A DNA stretch of 6,291 nucleotides from Planctomycetaceae bacterium (GCA_031259095.1 JAIRLW010000534.1:1-6291); one strand, 5' to 3'; counted from the first letter of the stretch, positions 1 to 6,186 are shown. A program made the numbers and translations. Notes: generated from the letters alone by a model not told the origin.

Positions 1-2
1 TC

Positions 3-89
3 CAACACTTCGGTTTAACCAAACAACTTGAAGAAATGAACGAGCGACTCCTTGAACAAACTAATCCGCCTAACAACAGAAATCAATAA
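3..89 (+). CDS. C-terminal end of an unidentified protein (5' truncated)
   Basis: Frame 3 is open from the window edge to a TAA at 87-89 and gives 28 residues, including LTKQLEEMNERLLEQ followed by a short polar Pro/Asn/Gln tail. The other two plus-strand frames are closed by stops at 16-18 and 29-31. The visible residues have the charge and leucine pattern of an amphipathic helix or coiled coil ending in a disordered tail. That is too little to name a family. It runs in the same direction as the barrel gene but is separated from it by about 270 bases, so co-transcription is uncertain. It could also be a chance open stretch. Confidence 0.5.
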   Translation, partial: QHFGLTKQLEEMNERLLEQTNPPNNRNQ

Positions 90-112
90 ACACTCAACCG
101 GCACGACGTTTC

Positions 113-145
113 GGCGAAAGGTCGCCTACCTGTAAAGCCTACCTG
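113..145 (+). repeat. Short hairpin and 9-bp direct repeat after the upstream gene
   Basis: GGCGA (113-117) and TCGCC (122-126) form a perfect 5-bp stem with a 4-nt loop, 24 bases after the upstream stop codon. GCCTACCTG occurs twice, at 124-132 and 137-145, and its first copy overlaps the right arm. No T-run follows, so an intrinsic terminator is not supported, although the position after a stop codon would suit one. Confidence 0.35.
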
Positions 146-148
146 AAA

Positions 149-206
149 CTTTTAGGGATAAGAACAACAATAGCGACTAAAGGGACAGATTCTCTTTTTA
201 GAATTA
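149..206 (+). repeat. Degenerate copy of the 9-nt periodic GGGAC element
   Basis: The stretch starts CTTTTAGGGAT and then reads in 9-nt units from 155: GGGATAAGA, ACAACAATA, GCGACTAAA, GGGACAGAT. It ends TCTCTTTTTAGAATTA. The same order occurs at 6050-6126: TTTTTAGGGAC, four GGGAC 9-mers, then GTTTTTAGAAATT. This copy lacks about 20 bases before the TTTTTAGAA end. It also lacks the 5' arm that lets the downstream copy fold. I infer a decayed relative of the same dispersed repeat; the alignment is by eye and unit 2 matches poorly. Confidence 0.45.
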
Positions 207-259
207 TCGTTAAAATCAAAAAAATCGTTATTATCCAAAAAATCGCTATAGATTGCCCG
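206..259 (+). repeat. Three direct repeats at exact 18-bp spacing
   Basis: ATCGTTA begins at 206 and at 224, and ATCGCTA begins at 242, so the spacing is exactly 18 bp twice. The first two full 18-mers match at 15 of 18 positions and both end in A-runs. The third keeps only the 7-bp core. Since they lie 100-150 bases before the barrel gene and directly beside a promoter-like sequence, they could be binding sites for a regulator. They could also be remnants of a tandem duplication in AT-rich DNA. Confidence 0.5.
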
Positions 260-275
260 TTTTATACGTCGATAA
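249..275 (+). promoter_or_regulatory. Sigma-28-like promoter candidate for the barrel gene
   Basis: TAGA (249-252), a 15-nt spacer and GTCGATAA (268-275) match the classical FliA consensus TAAA-N15-GCCGATAA at 10 of 12 defined positions with exact spacing. Transcription would start near 283 and leave a 5' leader of about 75-80 nt. The consensus comes from enterobacteria and may differ in this lineage. In AT-rich DNA a match of this quality can arise by chance. No convincing sigma-70 pair was seen nearer the gene; TACAAT at 309-314 lacks a good -35 box. Confidence 0.3.
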
Positions 276-359
276 ACCGAAAGAACAGGAAATACTCAAT
301 TTGTTTTTTACAATCAAAAGCAAAAAACTAAGTCAAAAAAAACAAACTGTTTGCACAAA

Positions 360-2033
360 ATGGGCAATAAAACAATGAAAACATGGAAATTACTATGCCG
401 TTTTGCCGTTGTGGTTTTGATTTTCGGTATCGTTTTGATTAATCAGGCGTTACCGCAATCGTCCGTAGCCAAACAATACCGCAAACCAAGTGAAAGCGAT
501 ATTGAATGGCTTCTCGGAACTCCCAACGCTCAATCTTTAAATCAAAAGGCAAACTATAACGTTCCTCCTTGCGAACCTGCTTATTCGCCTTTTCACACGA
601 CGCCGCCAGAACAAACAAAAACTCCACAACAACCGACCAGTTCACAAACTTCCGGTGAAATCACACCAATAGCCGTCCAAGAATGGATTTCATCGTCTTC
701 GGAGAAGTTTTTCTCAAAAGTACCGAAGAAAGAAACAGTCATGAATGAAACGCCTGTTTCACCGCCGCAAAACGAAAAATATGTAACAAATTCTTTGTCT
801 CCAACCAATACGGAATCCGCAGTCAAATCCGACCTTAAAACCATTCCCAAACTAACGCCAAAATCTCAGAATACGCAAAATACTCAACCTTGTTCTTATG
901 TTACGGACTATTCCGTTCCTGATCATTCCGTTGTAACTGATTCCAATTTGCCTAAAAAACAGAATAATATTAATGATAATGATATTTTTCCATGTATTGA
1001 TTGCGACACAATAAGTTTCGATTATCATTTTGATAATAACGTTGAAAATACCTGTTATCGAATTTGTTCAGATTGGAATGTACCGGAGATGGTTGGCGAT
1101 ACGTCGTGGACTTCGGGGCGATTTGTTGGTGTAACTTCTCAAGAGAAAACAGCATTTTTTTCAGTTCCGACCGCTTTGTTAAGCCGTTTGAATCTCGCCG
1201 AACATTTTAATGCCGAAACAAAAAATCGATTTTGGTTCGATTACCGATGGCTTAACAACGCAACATCGGTTAACGTAGCAGATTTCCGAAAAAGCCGAAC
1301 AGCGGATCAATTTACGTTTGGTCTTGAAACAAGTTTGAGCCGTTGTTTGTCAGTGGAAGTTCGTGTTCCGGTTATCAATCAATTTGCTTCTAAACAATCC
1401 GGACTTCTGAACAGCCAATTTAATGAGAGCGCTACCGAAATGGGTAATCTTTCGTTGATTTTTAAGTATCTTTTGTCTCGATCCCGCGAATTTACATTTT
1501 CCGGCGGTATTGGGGTTGTGTTTCCGACGGCGAAGGATTGGAGACTTCCCAATGTTCTCTTGGAAAACAAATCATACTATCTTGTTCCGTATCTTGGTTT
1601 ACAATGGCATCCGAATGAAAATCTTTTCGGACATTTTCTTGTTCAAACCGATATTTCCGTTTCCGACAACCAACTCCGGTTTGGCAATGAAAAATTGAAT
1701 ATTGATGAATCAACAATAGTTCGTTTGGGTTGGCAGTTAGGTCGTTGGTTTTACCGAAACGAATTAGGTTCTCACTTATGCCGTTTGGGGGGATTCCTTG
1801 AACTGGACTGGACTTTAACAACAGGTCGCGCAGATACCGGACAAATACTCCATGATTCGGAAAATGTTTTTGTCGGTTCAATAAAGAACAAACCTCAATC
1901 GTTTAATATTGTTATTGGTATTCCGGTTTTATTTGGTCAACTCGCCATGACCAACGCCGTCATTCTCCCGCTGACAAACCATGATCGAACATTCAGTGTC
2001 GGCTATGATTTTTCGTTGAGCCGACGGTTTTAG
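360..2033 (+). CDS. Secreted protein with Ser/Thr/Pro-rich stalk and predicted outer-membrane beta-barrel
   Basis: The frame opens with TTG at 351, but ATG codons at 360 and 375 are likelier starts. None has a good ribosome-binding site. ATG 360 gives 557 residues and ATG 375 gives 552. The N-terminus has basic residues followed by the hydrophobic run FAVVVLIFGIVLI (about 15-27), a Sec signal with possible cleavage after SVA (37). Residues ~65-205 are rich in Ser, Thr, Pro, Gln and Asn and look disordered. Four cysteines follow at 212, 215, 232 and 236. From ~289 (NRFWFDYRW) to the end, short alternating polar/hydrophobic strands with Gly and aromatic residues suggest a beta-barrel (for example GGIGVVFPTA, YLVPYLGLQW). 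The final residue is Phe (SLSRRF), as in many outer-membrane barrels. It resembles secreted barrel proteins I remember from Planctomycetota, but I cannot name the family. It might be a transporter, channel or adhesin. It is convergent with the flagellin gene. Confidence 0.8.
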   Translation: MGNKTMKTWKLLCRFAVVVLIFGIVLINQALPQSSVAKQYRKPSESDIEWLLGTPNAQSLNQKANYNVPPCEPAYSPFHTTPPEQTKTPQQPTSSQTSGEITPIAVQEWISSSSEKFFSKVPKKETVMNETPVSPPQNEKYVTNSLSPTNTESAVKSDLKTIPKLTPKSQNTQNTQPCSYVTDYSVPDHSVVTDSNLPKKQNNINDNDIFPCIDCDTISFDYHFDNNVENTCYRICSDWNVPEMVGDTSWTSGRFVGVTSQEKTAFFSVPTALLSRLNLAEHFNAETKNRFWFDYRWLNNATSVNVADFRKSRTADQFTFGLETSLSRCLSVEVRVPVINQFASKQSGLLNSQFNESATEMGNLSLIFKYLLSRSREFTFSGGIGVVFPTAKDWRLPNVLLENKSYYLVPYLGLQWHPNENLFGHFLVQTDISVSDNQLRFGNEKLNIDESTIVRLGWQLGRWFYRNELGSHLCRLGGFLELDWTLTTGRADTGQILHDSENVFVGSIKNKPQSFNIVIGIPVLFGQLAMTNAVILPLTNHDRTFSVGYDFSLSRRF

Positions 2034-2044
2034 ACCAAAACCGT
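2024..2044 (+). terminator. Perfect inverted repeat over the barrel-gene stop codon
   Basis: ACGGTTTT (2024-2031) and AAAACCGT (2037-2044) form a perfect 8-bp stem with loop AGACC. The TAG stop (2031-2033) falls at the left arm and loop junction. A transcript end is expected here between convergent genes. No T-run follows on either strand, so a classical Rho-independent terminator is not shown. It may act only as an mRNA 3'-end structure. Confidence 0.3.
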
Positions 2045-2093
2045 AAGCGGGAATACTATGATACTCCTCGCACTTGAAATTTCGGTTTTCGTT

Positions 2094-2115
2094 TTAAAAA
2101 TACGGACATTTTTAA
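2094..2115 (-). terminator. Perfect A/T inverted repeat over the flagellin stop codon
   Basis: TTAAAAAT (2094-2101) and ATTTTTAA (2108-2115) form a perfect 8-bp A/T-only stem around the loop ACGGAC. The flagellin stop codon (complement of 2112-2114) lies in one arm. It mirrors the arrangement at the facing gene's stop. The stem lacks GC and a downstream T-tract on the minus strand, so its termination activity would be weak; 3'-end protection is an alternative. Confidence 0.25.
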
Positions 2116-5100
2116 CGTTGCAACAATCCTAGTAATAGTTGGGCGTTTTGTCCGTTTTGTTGTAGAACGGCAATATTGGATTGTATTAGCAGTTGTTGTC
2201 GGGCAAAGGCGGAAGATTCTAAAGCAAAATCGGCGTCCACAATTTCACTGCGGGCTGTTGTTTCGATTTCAATAGCGTCCACCATGTTTTGCATATTCGC
2301 CTGAATCTGGTTTTTCTGGAACGCTCCCAACCGTCCGCGTATTTCCGACACCTCCGCCGTCACTTCTTCCACAATCTTGAACGCGGTCGCCGTGTCGGTC
2401 AATAAATCGTAACGTCCACCGGTTTTGAGTTGCGAAAGAGAACCGTTCACTCCGCCTAAAGCAGTTGTGTGAACACTTTTCACCGCTATGCGGGCTTGTT
2501 GTTCCGAAACAGCGTTTGGTCCCAATTGAATCAATGCTCCGCCGCCGGTAATGCGAAAGCCAAACACGTCGCCTTTTGGGACGTCCGAGTTGATCCATAA
2601 CGACAGGTCCAAATCAGAGGTGGCCGTCGATGCAATTCTGCCGTTGCCGTTAGCAAGTTGACCGTCAATTTTAGCAACAATATCAGTTCCGTAAGTTTGC
2701 TCCGTAACATTTCCGAACCGATCCGTCAACGGAAAATCCGTTTCCAACGCCGCGCGAACCGTCACAAATTCTTGACTGCCGTATTCCACAGAGTGAAACG
2801 TTATTCCGAGATTAACGTTATCGCTGTTACCAATCATGGACGCGCCAAGTTTTGTTCCTGTTGCGCGAACCTGAAGCGTCCCGGAATCTCCAATGTGAAC
2901 CTGATCTTCGCCGTTGGGAACCAGCGAAGTTCCTTCCGCAATCGCCGGCAATGACGCGGTAAAATAATCGCTGACTTCCGGCGTTGAATTGATTAAATCC
3001 ACCACTTCACGCGCCGCCGCCGGATGATCCGGTGAAACGCCAATCGTCAACTGTTTCGATTGAGCATTGTACGAAACACGCGAACCGGTCGAATCGGCAA
3101 CAATAATAATTTCCGTATCATTCCATTGTTCACCGGCTTGTTTCGCGGAAACCTGAAACATTGCGTTGATACCGTTGGCGGAAACGACAGTTCCTTCAGG
3201 ACGTAAATCGACCGGACGGATTCCGCCGGCGAGTGTTGCCCAATCTCCAACCGCAACACGTCCGCCGCCATCAGACAACGCACCACGCGAAGCAACAAAT
3301 TGCGCACTCAAAACCGGATCACTGTTAATCAGTTCAACGATGTCATCGACGGTTGTAACAGATTGAGACGGAATACCAATCGTCAATTCTTTTGAAACAG
3401 AATTGTATTGGGCAGCCGGACCGTCCGCATTGGCAATAACCCGAACCGTCGTATTATTGTAAGACGCTCCGGCATGTCGTGCGGTAATCGTGAAATCGGA
3501 ATATTGTCCGTTTTTTGAGGAAATGGTTACGGTCGGATACTCTTCTCTAATTCCCGTACCATAACTCGAAAACACTAAATCAGGATATTGTCCTTCCGCG
3601 GTCACACAATCAATCGCCAACGGATCATAAGTCGGTTTCAATAAACCGTTTCCGCTGCCGGATTGTCCCGTCGTGCAAACCGTTGCGTTGGGATTGTTCG
3701 GATCAAGAACCGAAACACTAATTCCTAAACGGTCGAGAACTTGTTTCGATTCCGCTGCCGATGGATCGTTGAAAAAACGTACAAGATCATTTGCCGTTGT
3801 TTTCACAAGACCGTTGGTATCCGTTTCAAGATGAATTAACACGGTTCCCGACGAAATAAGTCCGCCGGATGTTTTACCAACTTGCGCGTCGATTCCGCGA
3901 TAACCCGAATCGCTGAAGGTCGGCGGGTGATTCGGATCATAAAAGGTCAAGGGAACAACACTAAATCGGGAACTAATAAACGGATCATCGGCAACAAGTT
4001 TTTTCAAGTCGTCCATCGAAAAATCGTTACGGTCTGGATCGTCGGCGCGACCGGTAAAATCAACCGAAATAATGACGGCGTTACGTTCCGCGTCGAACAC
4101 AACCGATTCGTCTGCTTGGTCGCGCAATAAAACCGCAACCTGATCGTTTTCTAAACCCGGCGACAACGCTCGAAGCGTAAACGACGTTCCCGCATCCAAT
4201 CCTTGAATTTGCGCGGAAGCGTAACCATAAACAGGCGGATAAGTCGAATCGTCAACCGACAACGGCGTTCCGGGCGTACTGACAAACCGAATCGACGGCG
4301 AATTTTGCGGTGCAAGAAATTGTAAATAATTATTCTCTTTATCGTTACCATAATAGGCGGTTTCCGTAAACGGCGATACGGTTCCTAAACCGGTTGAATC
4401 ATTGGGAATGGTTGCCGAAAGTTGACCGGTTCCGTCTGGATTTTTCAAAAGCGGCGACGTGTTAATCAACATCGCAACCTGTTCCGCTGTCGTGAGAACA
4501 CTTCCGCCGTCCACTCCAATTTTCGACTGCTCAAATGTTGTTGCCGGAATCAACGCTCCGGTTCCGTCGGACGGCAGAGTATGCTGTAACTCAAAATACG
4601 TGTCGGCAACCGGAGACGACTTAATCCAATCCGCAAGATCATTAACTGTTGTGTTGTTCGGATCATTCGGGTCCGACTCGTTGTAAGAAACGTTTATCTG
4701 AAACGTTTTCGGAGAACCTTGTAATTGAACATCAATTCCCGGTATCTGATCGGTTCCGTAAACATTGTTGAACACAAATTGAATATCGTTAAACGATGTT
4801 CCCGCATATTGGGCAACAATTGAAAATTCGTTATTGGAAACGCCGTCCTGATTGCCGTTGTAATGATATTCCGCGTTTTGCCAACGTTCCGTCTGCAAAA
4901 CAATTTCCACCACCGTTGGTTCATTACCGCTTGATGGCGAAACGTTAATGGTCGGATTTTCGTTTCCTTCCTTCGGAGCCGTGTAACGAACAACAAAATT
5001 CCCTGCCGCTGTTCCGGGTTCGCTGGCGGTTACGATCACGTCGTTGTTTTTTCCGTAAGAAGTCAGACCGAGACTTCCAGCGGTTGATTCGGAATAAATT

Positions 5101-5825
5101 GTTGCCGCAACACCGGTTGCATCGCTGAAACGGTTGACGGCGTTTGCAATATCTGATACGGTTGCGTCTTTGTCGAACATTAACGTTTGATAACCGCCTG
5201 TTCCGCCAATATCCAAGACAACATCGTTTTTCAACGCTCCCAAAGGATAATAAAGTTCTGCTTGACGCGGCGGTTCGAGAACCTGAACCGAAATATCTTT
5301 TTCTGTTCGACCTAAAAAATTCGCCTGCTTAACATTCAAACGATCAATTTTACTTTTGTCCGTTCCATACGTTATGAAATCGAGCGAGCCGTCAATTAGT
5401 TTTTGATTTTGATAAGTCGTCGAATAAGATAACATATCAATAGAATTTAACACGGCGTCGGTTTGAACCTGTAACATTGCCAATGTTTCCGGATTTTCGG
5501 CTCCGGTGTTGGCGGCTTGAGTGACCAGACCGCGAAGATCATTCAGCAAACTGTTTAAATGCGACAACGTACTGTCAATGGTCGAAATTACGGAATCCGC
5601 CCGTTGACAGTTGGCCACTGCTTGAGAAAGCGAAACAATATCTGTCCGCATGGCCGTGCCGGAAATAAAACCGATAGGATCATCGCGTCCTGAATGAATA
5701 CGAAGTCCCGACGACAAATTACGAACCGATTGGGAAAGAGCCGTTTCCGTCTGCTGAAGCGTTAACCGCCCAATCATCGAATTGACGTCAACTTTAAGAT
5801 TGGTCGGATGATAAATCGTTGACAT
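2112..5825 (-). CDS. fliC: Giant flagellin (1237 aa), flagellar filament subunit
   Basis: This is an exported subunit that polymerises into the flagellar filament. Residues 1-150 are a standard flagellin N-terminal D0/D1 region, with RNLSSGLRIHSGRDDPIGFISG (35-56) and the helix LLNDLRGLVTQAANTG (93-108). Residues ~1114-1237 form the C-terminal D1/D0, with VDADFALESSAFARQQ and the ending LLLGLLQR. Both ends are intact, and no frameshift is visible. Residues ~198-265 resemble a Flagellin_IN motif (DATVSDIANAVN, ATGVAATIYSE). The ~960-residue centre is beta-rich and contains repeats near 332-415, 535-625, 772-847 and 884-958. FRITGGGALIQLGP precedes the C-terminal helices. The length is well over twice that of a typical 280-500-residue flagellin. 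Cysteines occur at 73, 717 and 740, which is unusual in flagellins. The ATG at 5825 keeps the expected MSTIYHPTNL-type N-terminus; only a weak GAG lies upstream. It appears monocistronic, with no flagellar neighbours in view. The symbol is generic, as the paralogue is unknown. Confidence 0.95.
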   Translation of the reverse strand: MSTIYHPTNLKVDVNSMIGRLTLQQTETALSQSVRNLSSGLRIHSGRDDPIGFISGTAMRTDIVSLSQAVANCQRADSVISTIDSTLSHLNSLLNDLRGLVTQAANTGAENPETLAMLQVQTDAVLNSIDMLSYSTTYQNQKLIDGSLDFITYGTDKSKIDRLNVKQANFLGRTEKDISVQVLEPPRQAELYYPLGALKNDVVLDIGGTGGYQTLMFDKDATVSDIANAVNRFSDATGVAATIYSESTAGSLGLTSYGKNNDVIVTASEPGTAAGNFVVRYTAPKEGNENPTINVSPSSGNEPTVVEIVLQTERWQNAEYHYNGNQDGVSNNEFSIVAQYAGTSFNDIQFVFNNVYGTDQIPGIDVQLQGSPKTFQINVSYNESDPNDPNNTTVNDLADWIKSSPVADTYFELQHTLPSDGTGALIPATTFEQSKIGVDGGSVLTTAEQVAMLINTSPLLKNPDGTGQLSATIPNDSTGLGTVSPFTETAYYGNDKENNYLQFLAPQNSPSIRFVSTPGTPLSVDDSTYPPVYGYASAQIQGLDAGTSFTLRALSPGLENDQVAVLLRDQADESVVFDAERNAVIISVDFTGRADDPDRNDFSMDDLKKLVADDPFISSRFSVVPLTFYDPNHPPTFSDSGYRGIDAQVGKTSGGLISSGTVLIHLETDTNGLVKTTANDLVRFFNDPSAAESKQVLDRLGISVSVLDPNNPNATVCTTGQSGSGNGLLKPTYDPLAIDCVTAEGQYPDLVFSSYGTGIREEYPTVTISSKNGQYSDFTITARHAGASYNNTTVRVIANADGPAAQYNSVSKELTIGIPSQSVTTVDDIVELINSDPVLSAQFVASRGALSDGGGRVAVGDWATLAGGIRPVDLRPEGTVVSANGINAMFQVSAKQAGEQWNDTEIIIVADSTGSRVSYNAQSKQLTIGVSPDHPAAAREVVDLINSTPEVSDYFTASLPAIAEGTSLVPNGEDQVHIGDSGTLQVRATGTKLGASMIGNSDNVNLGITFHSVEYGSQEFVTVRAALETDFPLTDRFGNVTEQTYGTDIVAKIDGQLANGNGRIASTATSDLDLSLWINSDVPKGDVFGFRITGGGALIQLGPNAVSEQQARIAVKSVHTTALGGVNGSLSQLKTGGRYDLLTDTATAFKIVEEVTAEVSEIRGRLGAFQKNQIQANMQNMVDAIEIETTARSEIVDADFALESSAFARQQLLIQSNIAVLQQNGQNAQLLLGLLQR
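2952..3512 (-). repeat. Tandem ~112-residue repeats inside the flagellin surface region
   Basis: Residues from N772 and from N884 align over about 75 residues and are offset by 112 residues (336 bp). Shared features in order are NGxxxxFxVxAxxAGxxxN(N/D)T, a strand ending VIA or IVA, a Y-N-(S/A)-x-S-K-(E/Q)-L-T-I-G segment, then VVDLINSTPEVSDYF or IVELINSDPVLSAQF. Looser copies lie near residues 332-415 (FSIVAQYAGTSFND, then DLADWIKSSPVADTYF) and 535-625 (DLKKLVADDPFISSRF). The copies have diverged at DNA level, so the duplication is old. I infer repeated surface domains exposed on the filament. Confidence 0.75.
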
Positions 5826-5830
5826 ATCTC

Positions 5831-5868
5831 AACAGAAAAAAGATAAAAATGATGATAAACAGAAAAAA
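5831..5868 (-). repeat. 11-bp direct repeat in the flagellin leader
   Basis: AACAGAAAAAA occurs at 5831-5841 and 5858-5868 on the plus strand, 27 bp apart. In the flagellin mRNA this reads TTTTTTCTGTT twice within the last ~45 nt before the start codon, making a pyrimidine-rich leader without a clear Shine-Dalgarno. It could affect translation or RNA stability, or be low-complexity coincidence. Confidence 0.4.
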
Positions 5869-5880
5869 TTACGAAGACGC

Positions 5881-5919
5881 ATATCGGTTAATATCGGTTA
5901 TTCCAACAGTTCGGAATAA
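5881..5919 (-). promoter_or_regulatory. Candidate flagellin control region: tandem CCGATAT boxes and a palindrome
   Basis: ATATCGGTTA is repeated head-to-tail at 5881-5890 and 5891-5900. On the flagellin strand this gives ACCGATAT twice, each matching the sigma-28 -10 consensus GCCGATAA at 6 of 8 positions. No TAAA box lies at the proper distance, so a standard FliA promoter is not shown. Beside it, TTATTCC (5898-5904) and GGAATAA (5913-5919) form a perfect 7-bp inverted repeat with an 8-nt gap, a plausible operator. A start just downstream of the inner box would leave a leader of about 50 nt. The role is inferred from position. Confidence 0.4.
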
Positions 5920-5938
5920 ATCAATTTTACGATGCCGC

Positions 5939-5976
5939 AGAGATTTTTCCTGATTGCTCTAAGAAATAGAATCTCT
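5939..5976. repeat. Inverted repeat upstream of the flagellin promoter region
   Basis: AGAGATT (5939-5945) and AATCTCT (5970-5976) are perfect 7-bp arms separated by 24 bases. This sits directly outside the large hairpin at 5981-6126. It could be part of that element's boundary or an independent weak structure; a chance match cannot be excluded. Confidence 0.25.
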
Positions 5977-5980
5977 AAAA

Positions 5981-6126
5981 GGAACTTCTAAAAACATCTT
6001 CTTCCTATACAAATTTGCATTTGTCCTATCTAACCCTTTTGTCCTTAATTTTTAGGGACAAAAGGGACTGATGGGACATTGGGGACAAATGAATTTTGTG
6101 ATCAAGAAGGAGTTTTTAGAAATTCC
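5981..6126. repeat. 146-nt extended imperfect hairpin (MITE-like element or structured RNA)
   Basis: Four nested pairings lie in register. The outer arms 5981-6003 and 6104-6126 pair at 20 of 23 positions plus one G-U. ACAAATT (6009-6015) pairs with 6092-6099 with one bulged T. CATTTGTCC (6018-6026) pairs perfectly with GGACAAATG (6083-6091). CCCTTTTGTCC (6034-6044) pairs perfectly with GGACAAAAGGG (6056-6066), and the apical loop is AT-rich. A 16-nt bulge (6067-6082) holds extra GGGAC units. No reading frame of note lies inside. The shape fits a non-autonomous mobile repeat or a structured non-coding RNA. Transcription is unknown and either strand would fold. Confidence 0.6.
6055..6090 (+). 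repeat. Four tandem 9-nt GGGAC units
   Basis: GGGAC begins at 6055, 6064, 6073 and 6082, an exact 9-nt period. The units are GGGACAAAA, GGGACTGAT, GGGACATTG and GGGACAAAT. They form much of the 3' half of the large hairpin. The units at 6055 and 6082 contribute to the inner and middle stems, and the middle two lie mainly in the bulge. A degenerate set with the same period is at 155-190. Confidence 0.7.
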
Positions 6127-6160
6127 CTTCAGTGATTATTTTTTTAATGATAAATATTTC

Positions 6161-6186
6161 CGTCCCGTTAGGGACGAGTGTTTTTT
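6161..6186 (+). terminator. Possible intrinsic terminator formed by the first palindrome
   Basis: The perfect hairpin at 6161-6176 is followed, after AGTG, by six T residues (6181-6186). This is close to a Rho-independent terminator for plus-strand transcription. No plus-strand gene ends nearby, so it may be incidental to the repeat, or it may insulate the flagellin promoter region from neighbouring transcription. Confidence 0.3.

Noticed and set aside
351..359. TTG at 351 as the start of the barrel gene
   Set aside because: ATG codons at 360 and 375 lie just downstream and give a cleaner signal peptide. No ribosome-binding site favours the TTG.
90..359. tRNA or other classical RNA gene in the 5' spacer
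   Set aside because: No cloverleaf arms, T-loop sequence or long GC-rich pairing could be found; only short repeats and AT-rich sequence are present.
1492..1881. Minus-strand open frame of 129 codons inside the barrel gene
   Set aside because: It lies wholly within a well-supported plus-strand gene, has no recognisable motif and no gene-like context; it is a shadow frame.
2269..2598. Second minus-strand frame of 109 codons within the 3' part of the flagellin gene
   Set aside because: It overlaps the conserved C-terminal flagellin region in a different frame, and its Arg/Ser-rich composition is typical of a shifted reading.
5826..5940. Sigma-54 promoter for the flagellin gene
   Set aside because: No GG-N10-GC core with TGGCAC/TTGC character was found on the minus strand in the leader or upstream spacer.
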